Source: Albidovulum sp. (GTDB taxonomy: Bacteria; Pseudomonadota; Alphaproteobacteria; Rhodobacterales; Rhodobacteraceae). Taken from it: a stretch of 64,000 nt of DNA. Positions 45,398-54,350 of this stretch are shown one piece after another. Location: positions 1 to 64,000 of the forward strand of contig JAPPFL010000055.1 in assembly GCA_028823855.1 (NCBI GenBank), written 5' to 3'. The first letter of the stretch is position 1. The number at the start of each line of letters is the position of its first letter. The position numbers and the translations under genes are program-made. A model generated the notes under the pieces. That model searched no databases, had not been told where the DNA came from, and was given only the letters and a program-made list of their open reading frames with translations.

Positions 45398-48283
45398 ATG
45401 CTCAGGAAAAAGACCAACGGGGTTGCGAGACGCCCCCAGCGGACAACACTCCTGTCCAGTTTCGCCGAGAAATCCGTTGATCGGCGAACATTTCTGCGTA
45501 GTTCGGGACTGACCATCGGAGGGCTGGCGGCGATTGGCGCCACGGCCGGGTCGGTCACCCAGGCTAGCGCTAGAACAGCGGGCGGCGTGGACATTGTAAA
45601 GTCTGTATGCACGCACTGCTCGGTCGGCTGTTCGATCATCGCCGAAGTCGAAAACGGCGTCTGGATCGGGCAGGAACCCGGCTGGGACAGCCCGTTCAAC
45701 CTTGGCGCCCACTGCGCCAAAGGCGCATCCGTGCGCGAACACGCTCACGGCGAACGCCGGCTGAAGTATCCCATGAAGAAGATAGGCGGCGAGTGGGTTC
45801 GCATGAGTTGGGAAGATGCTATCAACGAAATCGGCGATGGCATGATGCAAATTCGGGCTGAAAGCGGCCCGGACAGCGTGTATTGGCTGGGATCGGCCAA
45901 GCACAGTAACGAACAGGCGTACCTTTTCCGCAAGTTCGCGGCCTACTGGGGCACGAACAACGTTGACCACCAGGCGCGTATCTGCCATTCCACCACCGTT
46001 GCCGGCGTTGCCAATACATGGGGCTACGGCGCCATGACCAACAGCTACAACGATATCCACAACTCAAGGGCGATCTTCCTGATCGGCGGAAACCCTGCCG
46101 AAGCGCACCCCGTGTCGCTTCTGCATGTGCTGCGCGCGAAGGAGCAGAACAACGCTCCGCTCATCGTATGCGACCCGCGTTTCACGCGGACAGCCGCGCA
46201 TGCCGACGAGTACGTCAGGTTCCGTCCTGGCACGGACGTCCCGCTAATCTGGGGCATCGTGTGGCACATCTTCCAGAACGGGTGGGAAGACAAGGAATTC
46301 ATCCGCACTCGCGTTTGGGGGATGGATCAGATCCGCGAAGAAGTCGCCAGATGGACTCCGGAGGAAGTTGAACGCGTGACCGGCACGCCGGGATCTCAGC
46401 TTCGCCGGGTCGCCAAGCTCATGGTCAACAATAGGCCAGGCACGGTAATCTGGTGCATGGGCGGAACGCAGCATACCAGCGGCAACAATAATACGCGCGC
46501 CTACTGCGTGCTGCAGCTTGCTCTAGGTAACATGGGTACATCCGGCGGCGGAACCAACATCTTCCGCGGACACGACAATGTTCAGGGAGCCACGGACCTC
46601 GGCGTGCTCAGCCATACGCTTCCCGGCTATTATGGCTTGTCGGCCGGTGCATGGGCTCACTGGTCTCGAGTCTGGGAAGAGGATCTGGATTGGCTGAAAG
46701 GCCAGTTCGATTCGATCCAAGGCGCGGACGGCAAGGAAAAGCCGCTCATGAACCTTACCGGCATACCCGTGTCGCGCTGGATCGACGGCGTTTTGGAAAA
46801 CCCGGACAACATCGATCAGCCGAACAACGTTCGGGCCATGGTGCTTTGGGGCCACGCTCCAAACTCGCAAACCCGCCTGAAGGAAATGAAGACAGCCATG
46901 GAGAAGCTCGACATGCTGGTCGTAATCGACCCGTATCCGACGGTCTCCGCTGTCCTTCACGACCGTACGGACGGCGTGTACCTTCTGCCGGCCGCGACCC
47001 AATTCGAAACCTACGGCTCGGTTACCGCTTCGAATCGGTCGATTCAATGGCGCGATAGAATCGTGGCGCCGGTGTTCGAATCGCTTCCGGACGAAGTCAT
47101 CATAGCCAAGTTCGCGAAGAAGTTCGGATGGGCCGACAGGTTTTTCCGCAACATCGAGTTGGACGGCGATCAGCCTGTCAACGAAGATGTTACTCGCGAG
47201 ATCAACCGCGGCATGTGGACCATCGGCTATACCGGGCAATCTCCGGAACGGCTCAAGTTGCACATGGCCAATCAGCATACGTTTGACAGGACGACGCTGC
47301 TGGCCGTTGGCGGGCCGGCTGACGGAGACTACTACGGCATGCCATGGCCGTGCTGGGGCACCGCCGAGATGAACCATCCGGGGACTCCGAATCTCTACGA
47401 CATGTCGAAGCCGGTATCTGAGGGAGGCTTGACCTTCCGGGCGCGCTTCGGCGTCGAGAGAGACGGCGAGAACCTGCTCGCGGAGGGCGTCTACAGCGTG
47501 GGCTCGGAAATCCAGGACGGATATCCGGAATTCACGATGCAAATGCTGATGGATCTCGGATGGGACGGCGATCTGACGGATGCGGAACGCGCGGTAATCG
47601 ACGGCATCGCCGGTCCAAAGACCAATTGGAAGACCGACCTGTCGGGCGGCATCCAGCGAGTTGCGATCAAGCACGAATGCGCTCCGTTCGGAAACGCAAA
47701 GGCAAGGGCTGTCGTGTGGAACTTCCCGGATCCGGTTCCGATTCACCGCGAACCGCTCTATTCGCCGCGTCGAGACTTGGTGGCGGACTATCCAACCTAC
47801 GAGGATAGAAAGTTCTACCGGCTTCCGACCATGTACGCTTCGATTCAGAAGAACGACTTCTCGAAGGACTATCCTTTGATTCTGACATCGGGACGCCTGG
47901 TTGAATACGAAGGCGGCGGGGACGAGACGCGATCGAACCCGTGGCTGGCCGAGCTTCAGCAGGACATGTTCGCCGAGGTTAATCCGCGCGATGCCAACGA
48001 CCACGGCATTCGCAACGGCGAGCAGATTTGGGTTGAAGGCCCCGAGGGAGCCAGGGTCAAGGTCATGGCCATGGTAACCGAAAGGGTTGGCGCGGGCGTG
48101 GTTTTCATGCCCTTCCATTTCGGCGGGCACTTAGAAGGCGCGGATTTGAGGCATAAGTATCCGGCTGGGGCGGATCCCTACGTTTTGGGCGAGTCCAGCA
48201 ACACGGCTCAAACTTATGGCTACGATTCGGTAACTCAGATGCAGGAGACGAAGACCACTCTCTGCAAAATCTGGGCTGCATAG
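45398..48283 (+). CDS. fdhA: Formate dehydrogenase catalytic subunit (bis-MGD, Cys form)
   Basis: 961 residues. A Tat signal (SVDRRTFLRSSGL, RR at 29-30) sends the folded enzyme to the periplasm. C71, C74, C78 and C106 bind a 4Fe-4S cluster. The active-site segment HQARICHSTTVAG has Cys196-His197 where the Escherichia coli enzymes have selenocysteine-His, so no selenium machinery is needed. The later molybdopterin-oxidoreductase domains (FLIGGNPAEAHP, CDPRFTRTAAHAD, TSGNNNTRAYC, VNPRDANDHGI) are complete. The enzyme oxidises formate to CO2 and passes electrons to FdhB. Tungsten is the probable metal given tupABC nearby. Start ATG is supported by GGAGGAA. Confidence 0.97.
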   Translation: MLRKKTNGVARRPQRTTLLSSFAEKSVDRRTFLRSSGLTIGGLAAIGATAGSVTQASARTAGGVDIVKSVCTHCSVGCSIIAEVENGVWIGQEPGWDSPFNLGAHCAKGASVREHAHGERRLKYPMKKIGGEWVRMSWEDAINEIGDGMMQIRAESGPDSVYWLGSAKHSNEQAYLFRKFAAYWGTNNVDHQARICHSTTVAGVANTWGYGAMTNSYNDIHNSRAIFLIGGNPAEAHPVSLLHVLRAKEQNNAPLIVCDPRFTRTAAHADEYVRFRPGTDVPLIWGIVWHIFQNGWEDKEFIRTRVWGMDQIREEVARWTPEEVERVTGTPGSQLRRVAKLMVNNRPGTVIWCMGGTQHTSGNNNTRAYCVLQLALGNMGTSGGGTNIFRGHDNVQGATDLGVLSHTLPGYYGLSAGAWAHWSRVWEEDLDWLKGQFDSIQGADGKEKPLMNLTGIPVSRWIDGVLENPDNIDQPNNVRAMVLWGHAPNSQTRLKEMKTAMEKLDMLVVIDPYPTVSAVLHDRTDGVYLLPAATQFETYGSVTASNRSIQWRDRIVAPVFESLPDEVIIAKFAKKFGWADRFFRNIELDGDQPVNEDVTREINRGMWTIGYTGQSPERLKLHMANQHTFDRTTLLAVGGPADGDYYGMPWPCWGTAEMNHPGTPNLYDMSKPVSEGGLTFRARFGVERDGENLLAEGVYSVGSEIQDGYPEFTMQMLMDLGWDGDLTDAERAVIDGIAGPKTNWKTDLSGGIQRVAIKHECAPFGNAKARAVVWNFPDPVPIHREPLYSPRRDLVADYPTYEDRKFYRLPTMYASIQKNDFSKDYPLILTSGRLVEYEGGGDETRSNPWLAELQQDMFAEVNPRDANDHGIRNGEQIWVEGPEGARVKVMAMVTERVGAGVVFMPFHFGGHLEGADLRHKYPAGADPYVLGESSNTAQTYGYDSVTQMQETKTTLCKIWAA

Positions 48284-48295
48284 GGAGATAAGGAA

Positions 48296-48889
48296 ATGGC
48301 TAGAGCTAAATTCCTTTGCGACGCTGAGCGATGCATCGAGTGCAACGCCTGCGTAACCGCATGCAAAAACGAGAACGAAGTGCCTTGGGGCATCAACCGC
48401 CGCCGCGTGGTGACGATCAATGACGGTACCCCCGGCGAGCGCTCGATCTCGGTTGCCTGCATGCACTGCTCTGACGCGCCTTGCATGGCCGTATGCCCGG
48501 TAGATTGCTTCTATCAGACCGACGATGGCGTGGTTCTTCATTCGAAGGACCTTTGCATCGGATGCGGCTATTGCTTCTATGCGTGTCCTTTCGGCGCGCC
48601 GCAGTTCCCTCAGGCGGGGAATTTCGGATCGCGGGGCAAGATGGACAAGTGCACGTTCTGCGCCGGCGGTCCCGAGGAGACTTTCTCGAACGCGGAATTC
48701 TCCAAATACGGTCGCAACCGGATCGCCGAGGGTAAATTGCCGATCTGCGCCGAAATGTGCGCGACCAAGGCGCTTTTGGCCGGTGACGGAGACGTTGTTT
48801 CCAACATCTTCCGCGAGCGCATCGTGGCACGCGGTTTCGGCTCCGGCGCCTGGGGCTGGGGCACGGCCTACGGTCAGAAAGCTAGCTGA
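48296..48889 (+). CDS. fdhB: Formate dehydrogenase iron-sulfur subunit
   Basis: 197 residues with four sets of ferredoxin cysteines (CIECNACVTACKNE, CMHCSDAPCMAVCP, CIGCGYCFYACP, then CTFC and CAEMC), so up to four 4Fe-4S clusters that wire FdhA to the membrane subunit. There is no signal peptide; it would be exported as a complex with FdhA through the Tat pathway. Starts 12 bases after fdhA. Confidence 0.96.
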   Translation: MARAKFLCDAERCIECNACVTACKNENEVPWGINRRRVVTINDGTPGERSISVACMHCSDAPCMAVCPVDCFYQTDDGVVLHSKDLCIGCGYCFYACPFGAPQFPQAGNFGSRGKMDKCTFCAGGPEETFSNAEFSKYGRNRIAEGKLPICAEMCATKALLAGDGDVVSNIFRERIVARGFGSGAWGWGTAYGQKAS

Positions 48890-48905
48890 CCGAATTAACA
48901 GAATC

Positions 48906-48936
48906 TAGCCGGAGCGGCACGAAGCCGCTCCGGCTA
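48906..48936 (+). terminator. Stem-loop between fdhB and fdhC
   Basis: TAGCCGGAGCGGC at 48906-48918 pairs perfectly with 48924-48936 around an ACGAA loop (13 bp). No T-run follows, so partial termination or mRNA 3'-end protection is more likely than full termination. It would raise the fdhAB transcript over fdhC. Confidence 0.8.
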
Positions 48937-49006
48937 TGCCGCGCTTGATTGGCTTTGTAGTGCGTTCGCAGCCGTATGGCAGGCTGATATTGATATAGGT
49001 GCTCTT

Positions 49007-50221
49007 ATGTCCGCATTGCGCGCTTTGGCTTTGTTCGCTTTTTTTCTGCTCTCGACAATTGGCTTACTCGGGTCGATCGCTATCGCGCAGGTCGAGGACG
49101 GCGTTCGGGCTTCGACCGGAGGCGCTCAAACGCTCGAAGACATTATTGCGCGCCAGAATGGATTGCAGATCGACGACGAATTCCGTCGAGCGAATACTGG
49201 CGATCCGTCCGCAGGCGCAGCCATAACAATGCCGCTCGGTACGATGGGCGGCATATCCGATCCCGAAATATGGAGGTCGCTGCGCTACGGAAGCGCGAAT
49301 GTTTCGGCGAGCGCAGGCACGCCGGGCGCGACTCTTCTGGTTCAGGACGACGGCATGCAGTGGCTGCAGATTCGCGCCGGACCGCTTAGAACCTACGGCG
49401 GCTACCTGCTGCTGGCCGTGATAGCGCTGCTCGCCGTCTTTATGCTTCTTCGCGGGCGCATTCGCATTGAAGGCGAGAAATCCGGGGAGGCCTTTCTGAG
49501 GTTCAACGCTGTCGAGAGATTTGGCCACTGGCTGCTCGCGGGCTCGTTTATTCTGCTCGGCATTTCGGGATTGATAACCTTGTTCGGCCGAGTTGCTCTT
49601 ATTCCGATTTTCGGCAAGGAAGCCTTTTCCGTAATCGCTCTTGCGTCAAAGTGGGTGCACAACAACGTAAGCTGGGCATTCATGGTGGCCCTCGTGCTCG
49701 TTTTCGTCTGTTGGGTGATACACAACGTCCCCAATCGCGCCGATCTGATTTGGCTTGCGAAGGGCGGCGGCCTATTTACCAAGGGCACCCATCCTCCGGC
49801 CAGAAAATTCAACGCCGGCCAGAAGATCGTCTTTTGGGCCGTGATAATTCTTGGCGCATCGATTTCCGCATCGGGCCTCTCGCTGCTGTTCCCATTCGAG
49901 TATCCGATGTTCGCCGTGACGTTTGAAAAAATGAATGCCTTGGGAATTCCGGGTCTGCTGAACATGGAGCCGTACCCCGAAGTTCTGACGCCTCATCAGG
50001 AGATGCAATACGCCCAGCTCTGGCACTCGATTATCGCTTTCGCGATGATCGCGCTGGTCATCGCGCATATCTATCTCGGATCGATCGGAATGGAAGGCGC
50101 TTTCGATGCGATGGGCACTGGCAAGGTCGATAGCCAGTGGGCCAAGGAGCACCATTCGCTCTGGTATAAAGAGGTCAAGTCGAAGCAGAATCCCGAGCAA
50201 AACCCGGAACCCGCAGAGTGA
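49007..50221 (+). CDS. fdhC: Formate dehydrogenase cytochrome b subunit
   Basis: 404 residues. An N-terminal signal-like helix is followed by a periplasmic stretch of about 100 residues, then the FdnI-type membrane domain: AVERFGHWLLAGSFILLGISG, KWVHNNVSWAFMVALVLVFV, and HSIIAFAMIALVIAHIYLGS, which supply the His ligands for b haems. It anchors FdhAB at the membrane and takes electrons toward quinone or the c-type cytochromes encoded nearby. The 100-residue lead before the first conserved helix is longer than in the E. coli gamma subunits. Confidence 0.94.
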   Translation: MSALRALALFAFFLLSTIGLLGSIAIAQVEDGVRASTGGAQTLEDIIARQNGLQIDDEFRRANTGDPSAGAAITMPLGTMGGISDPEIWRSLRYGSANVSASAGTPGATLLVQDDGMQWLQIRAGPLRTYGGYLLLAVIALLAVFMLLRGRIRIEGEKSGEAFLRFNAVERFGHWLLAGSFILLGISGLITLFGRVALIPIFGKEAFSVIALASKWVHNNVSWAFMVALVLVFVCWVIHNVPNRADLIWLAKGGGLFTKGTHPPARKFNAGQKIVFWAVIILGASISASGLSLLFPFEYPMFAVTFEKMNALGIPGLLNMEPYPEVLTPHQEMQYAQLWHSIIAFAMIALVIAHIYLGSIGMEGAFDAMGTGKVDSQWAKEHHSLWYKEVKSKQNPEQNPEPAE

Positions 50222-50222
50222 A

Positions 50223-51521
50223 ATGCGGCTGCGGGCGATTCTCGCTAGCCTGATTTTATTCCCGTCGCTGGCCGGGGCCGGAGATTTCTTTACGCTTAAG
50301 GGGCATGGCGGTCCGATAGCCGCCATTGACGTTTCTCCCGACGGAGAGACGATACTGACGGCGAGCTTCGATTATTCGCTTGGCCTTTGGAAGGACGGCG
50401 TTCCGACGTGGCTGGAAGCGCACCGCGCCGGCGTAAATACCGTCAAATTCGTCAACGACCATCTTGCCGTTTCGGCAGGCGATGATTCCGACTTGTATTA
50501 TTGGAACCTCGAGTCCCGGTCCGCGCGTCGACTTGCGGGACACAAGGGCAAAATCAAATCCGTTGCAGTTTCACCGGACGGAAGGCGCGTCGCGTCCGCA
50601 AGCTGGGACCGCAGCATCGGAATCTGGCCCGTCGACGGTGGCGAGCCCGAATTCTTGACCGGCCATCGCAGCAGCGTCAACGACGTGGTTTTCTCCGGGG
50701 ACGGCAGCAGGCTTTTCTCCGCGTCGGCCGACGGAACGATTCGAGTTTGGCGGCTTTCGGACGGCGCGCAGGTTCAAACCCTTGTCAGGCATGGATTCGG
50801 CGTCAATACTCTTGCGGCCGATTTCAAGAACGGATGGCTTGCCTACGGAGCAATCGACGGCGCGGCGCGGATTGTGGAAATCGAAGACGGCACGCTCATC
50901 AAGGATTTTACGAAGGGCAGCCGCCCCATACTGGCGATGGCGGCCGATTTGGATTCGGCGAAGCTAGCCGTTGGCGATATTGAAGGAAACATCAGAATTC
51001 TCGATACCGAGGACTGGCGGGTCGTACGGGAATTTCGCGCTTCGCTTCGCGGACCGATCTGGGCTCTCAGATTTTCCGCCGATGGTTCAAATATTCATGC
51101 TGGCGGACTTGACGATGCCATGTATTCTTGGCCGGTTGATACCCGTCTCGGTCGAGAAAGGATGTCAAGGGAGCAGTTCGCATTTCTGCGGAGACCGGGC
51201 GAGATGACCAACGGAGAAAGGCAATTTCAAAGAAAGTGCTCGATTTGCCATACGCTCACTCCCGATAGCCGTCGGCGGGCCGGACCGACTCTGCACGGCA
51301 TATTCGGGCGGCGAGCCGGAGAGCTCTCGGGCTACAATTTCTCGCCATCGCTTAGGCAATCGGATATAGTCTGGTCGGCGGAAACAATTGACCAGCTTTT
51401 CGACCTCGGTCCGGATCATTTTATACCCGGGTCCAAAATGCCTATGCAGAGGATCGTGCAGCCGCAGGACAGGATCGACCTAATTGAATACCTTCGCGAT
51501 GCGGCATCCATGGAGAATTAA
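50223..51521 (+). CDS. WD40-repeat protein with C-terminal cytochrome c domain
   Basis: 432 residues from the ATG at 50223, one base after the fdhC stop. It has a signal peptide (LRAILASLILFPSLAGAG), then about seven WD40-type repeats (for example LAGHKGKIKSVAVSPDGRR, LTGHRSSVNDVVFSGDGSRL), then from about 330 a class I cytochrome c domain with haem site CSICH, the GPTLHGIFGR segment and likely distal Met in GSKMPMQRI. A beta-propeller joined to a haem domain suggests a periplasmic docking platform and electron acceptor for the formate dehydrogenase complex. Operon position supports this; the electron route is inferred. Confidence 0.9.
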   Translation: MRLRAILASLILFPSLAGAGDFFTLKGHGGPIAAIDVSPDGETILTASFDYSLGLWKDGVPTWLEAHRAGVNTVKFVNDHLAVSAGDDSDLYYWNLESRSARRLAGHKGKIKSVAVSPDGRRVASASWDRSIGIWPVDGGEPEFLTGHRSSVNDVVFSGDGSRLFSASADGTIRVWRLSDGAQVQTLVRHGFGVNTLAADFKNGWLAYGAIDGAARIVEIEDGTLIKDFTKGSRPILAMAADLDSAKLAVGDIEGNIRILDTEDWRVVREFRASLRGPIWALRFSADGSNIHAGGLDDAMYSWPVDTRLGRERMSREQFAFLRRPGEMTNGERQFQRKCSICHTLTPDSRRRAGPTLHGIFGRRAGELSGYNFSPSLRQSDIVWSAETIDQLFDLGPDHFIPGSKMPMQRIVQPQDRIDLIEYLRDAASMEN

Positions 51522-51524
51522 AAT

Positions 51525-51650
51525 ATGAGGGCTATGCTTGTTGCGTTTCTGGCAACGGCGGTAATTGCCGTCGGCGCGGATTTCCTTCTCGACCAGGCGG
51601 GGTATTCTACGATCGAGAAAACTTCGGGAGCGGCGGTCAGAATAGACTAA
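51525..51650 (+). CDS. Small membrane peptide, 41 residues
   Basis: ATG at 51525, 3 bases after the WD40-cytochrome gene, stop TAA at 51648-51650. The product starts MRAMLVAFLATAVIAVGADF and is a single hydrophobic helix with a polar tail of about 20 residues. Tight spacing to the fdh operon and the clean helix support a real gene, possibly a small subunit or assembly peptide of the complex. The ribosome-binding site (GGAGAA) lies in the end of the preceding gene. Confidence 0.6.
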   Translation: MRAMLVAFLATAVIAVGADFLLDQAGYSTIEKTSGAAVRID

Positions 51651-51700
51651 CCGCCAAGTGCGCGAGGCGGGCTTAGTCCGACAATTTGGTTCCGTCGACA

Positions 51701-51830
51701 TGGCGGACCTGCGGCGGCTTTGAAGGAATAGCGCCGGGGCTAGCCGCCATTCAGCGCCTTCGGCATTTCTCGTTTTTCGGAACAAAATGGCTATTTGAAA
51801 GTTCGATTCGTTCGGCAGGCTCGCCTTCGC
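51701..51830 (-). repeat. Diverged copy of the 3' end of the peptide ABC ATPase gene
   Basis: This segment aligns without gaps, at an offset of 2520 bases, to 54221-54350, the 3' end and downstream flank of the double ATPase gene. In the central 60 bases (51721-51780 against 54241-54300) I count 48 matches. On the minus strand it still encodes an echo of the ATPase C-terminus (SNSHFVPKNEK against SNGHYVLKNEK). It is a decayed remnant of a second, lost copy of the ATPase gene or of a duplication. Confidence 0.8.
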
Positions 51831-51946
51831 GCTCCTAAGGAAGGCTCTGGTTTGGCGGCTTATAGGCCAGGCCTGCCGGGCCTTCGCGACGCGGTCCAGG
51901 CTTTGGCCACTGAGGCTGGCACGTCCTTGGCGGATTCGCGGTAGCG

Positions 51947-53446
51947 TCACGATGCGGAGCCTTCTTCGAGCGCGCGCTGCTCGTCCGGAACGGGCGTGTG
52001 ATTAAATGAAAACGAGTTTTTGCAAGCGTCGACGCCGCCAAGCTGCGCAATCTTGCGCTCTTGATCGGCGAAACATCGCGAGTTGACTTCTTCGGGATCG
52101 CAAATGGCTCTCAGCCGGCTTTCGCCCTCTCGCAATGCAGCCAGAACAACGGGATCGTTCGCGTGGTCAAGTGCCAAATTTCGTAGTTCATGAGGGTCTT
52201 GCGCCAAGTTGAACAGTTGAGCTTCGCGGCCGACATAGCAAACGAGTTTCCAACTCTTCCACCTCACCATGAATGTTCCGGTCGTCGAGCCGCCGTCATG
52301 GTACTCGCTAAAAACTGTACGGTTCAGGTCGTTATCCTCCTTCGCGATCGAACGCAGCGAACGGCCCTTGTAGAGTTCCGCCGCCGCTTCGTCCCAAATG
52401 CCTGTTACATCGACTGCAGTCGCCGCCAATTCTACGAGACTAGTCGCAGTGCGGACTCTCTTCCCTTCGGGCACTTCCGGGCCGGCTAAAATCATGGGGA
52501 CGCCGGCCGATGCCTCGTACATGACCTGTTTTGTCCAGAAACCGAGATCGCCCATCATATCGCCATGATCGGATACGTAGATGACTACCGTGTCGTCAGC
52601 TTGCCCGGACCGGTCCAGCGCCGACAAAATTCGCCCTACGCAGTCGTCCATAAAGGAAATCAGACCATAATATGCGACCTTTGCTTCACGCAGTTTCCGT
52701 TGATCAAAATGCCGGTCGTAGTCGAAGAACCGGGCAATGTACTTCAATTCGCTATGCCGAGGCCGCTGCGCATGATCGTAAGCAACCGGATAATCGACGG
52801 ACCCGGTATCGTAGAGGTCGTAAAACTCCTGTGGCGCGATCAGGGGATAGTGCGGGCTGACCAGGGACACGAAGGTCGCCCAAGGAAGGTCGGATTCGCC
52901 TCGAGCGAGCAACCAATCGCATGCGGCCTCGGTAATCGCGAGATCGTAATTCGTATAGGAACTCGTTCCCGCGCCGACATTAGCGGCAAGTTCCGCCGCG
53001 AGTTCAAATTCCGGCGGGTCTTCGCGCAACAAGCCACGAGGCCAGCCGATACCGCCGGCGACATGCATTGGCAGGATTTCCCGCGAGAAGCCGTTGTCGT
53101 CCTCGGTCGAACGGAAGTGCAGCTTTCCGATCGACGTGACCTCGATTCCCTTGTCGCGCAAATTATGCATCCAGCCCCTGGGAGTGCCGCAATACGGAGT
53201 CGCGCTGTCCCAGCAACCGATGTTGTGAACATAATCGCCGCACGCGATACTGGCGCGCGCGGGAACACAGATGGGCGACGGCGTGTATGCGTTCTCAAAA
53301 ATTGTTCCGCGTGCCGCGAGTTTGTCTAGGTTGGGTGTCTTGACAACGGGGTGGCCGGCGCAGCCCATCGCGTCTCTGCGGTGCTCGTCTGAGATGATGA
53401 TCAGGAAATTGCTGCGCGACGCTGAATACGTTTCAAACGCGTTCAT
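51947..53446 (-). CDS. Sulfatase (type I, choline-sulfatase-like)
   Basis: 499 residues. The type I sulfatase signature is SPICVPARAS, with C60-x-P-x-R64, the cysteine that is converted to formylglycine. Metal-site segments IIISDEHRRDAMG at the start and YVSDHGDMMGDLGFW later supply further Asp/His ligands, and IGKLHF is typical of choline-sulfatase-like members. No signal peptide is visible, so cytoplasmic action is likely. It hydrolyses a sulfate ester; the substrate is not evident. No ribosome-binding site was seen before the ATG at 53446. The gene lies between two diverged copies of an ATPase gene end. Confidence 0.92.
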   Translation of the reverse strand: MNAFETYSASRSNFLIIISDEHRRDAMGCAGHPVVKTPNLDKLAARGTIFENAYTPSPICVPARASIACGDYVHNIGCWDSATPYCGTPRGWMHNLRDKGIEVTSIGKLHFRSTEDDNGFSREILPMHVAGGIGWPRGLLREDPPEFELAAELAANVGAGTSSYTNYDLAITEAACDWLLARGESDLPWATFVSLVSPHYPLIAPQEFYDLYDTGSVDYPVAYDHAQRPRHSELKYIARFFDYDRHFDQRKLREAKVAYYGLISFMDDCVGRILSALDRSGQADDTVVIYVSDHGDMMGDLGFWTKQVMYEASAGVPMILAGPEVPEGKRVRTATSLVELAATAVDVTGIWDEAAAELYKGRSLRSIAKEDNDLNRTVFSEYHDGGSTTGTFMVRWKSWKLVCYVGREAQLFNLAQDPHELRNLALDHANDPVVLAALREGESRLRAICDPEEVNSRCFADQERKIAQLGGVDACKNSFSFNHTPVPDEQRALEEGSAS

Positions 53447-54220
53447 TGGATTGAGCTACGGGAACGGCGCGGAAAATGGAGATTTGCACGATCGCCTTGG
53501 ATATCATTGCCTTCTCTCAGGAGCGAGAACGGATTTCCGCTCCGGAGGTTTCCGATCGAGATCATAGAACGCGACCGGGTCACCGATTGATTGGGTAATA
53601 TTTTTGGACCGGTTGGCGGTCCGAATGGACTAATTGTTGCGAGTACACGCGAATTTTCCTTCCGAGGATTCAGTCCGCTCGCGCGGAAACATTGTTCTCG
53701 AACAGGCCGGCCTCTCGGCTTCGATAAGCATGTAGTCGATCGCCGAATTCAGAAAAAAATCATCCGTGATCTCTACGGGAGGTAGCCTGGCGAATTCGAA
53801 TTCCATCGGTGCTATGTTCACGAGACGGGCTTGCTCCTTGAACTCTTGGCGGCGCAGGATTCTGCGCCACAGTGCCGGAAAACCGAGGGCGCTATTATCG
53901 TTCGGTCGAAAGGAAAGCAACAATGCGCCGCCTCCTCCCCCTGGCCATTCGCCAAGCCGCATTGGCAGCTGGCGCGAATTCCTTTCAGATCTTCGAAATG
54001 GTCTCTAAAATTAAGGACGCATGCGACGTTAAATTGTCTCGCAAGGCTTCTACGTCGAACTAGAAAATTTACGCATAAGTCAGCGACTGCAACTTCCGTC
54101 TCGTTTTCGTTGCCAGTTTTACTATTGAAGGGCAGCTGGGAGATTCGCGCGGCAGACTGGCATCGAAGAGCTGGGCGAAATGTCAGAACAGCTCGCTGCT
54201 TGGCAGGTGCCGGAATGGCA
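53447..54220. other. Gap, no gene seen
   Basis: About 770 bases between the sulfatase gene and the dpp-type operon. Open frames are short and overlap in opposition. No motif, terminator or repeat was recognised apart from the repeat beginning at 54221. Confidence 0.45.
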
Positions 54221-54350
54221 TAGCGGGCCTGCGGCGACCTTGATGCAATAGCTCCGGGGCCGGTCGCCATACAGCGCCTTCACTGTTTCTCGTTTTTCAG
54301 AACGTAGTGCCCGTTCGAGATCTCGTCGTATTCGGGAGGCTCGGGTTCGT
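54221..54350 (-). repeat. Reference copy of the ATPase 3'-end repeat
   Basis: The intact counterpart of 51701-51830: last codons of the double ATPase gene plus about 60 bases of downstream flank. The two copies are in the same orientation and enclose the sulfatase gene. Confidence 0.8.
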
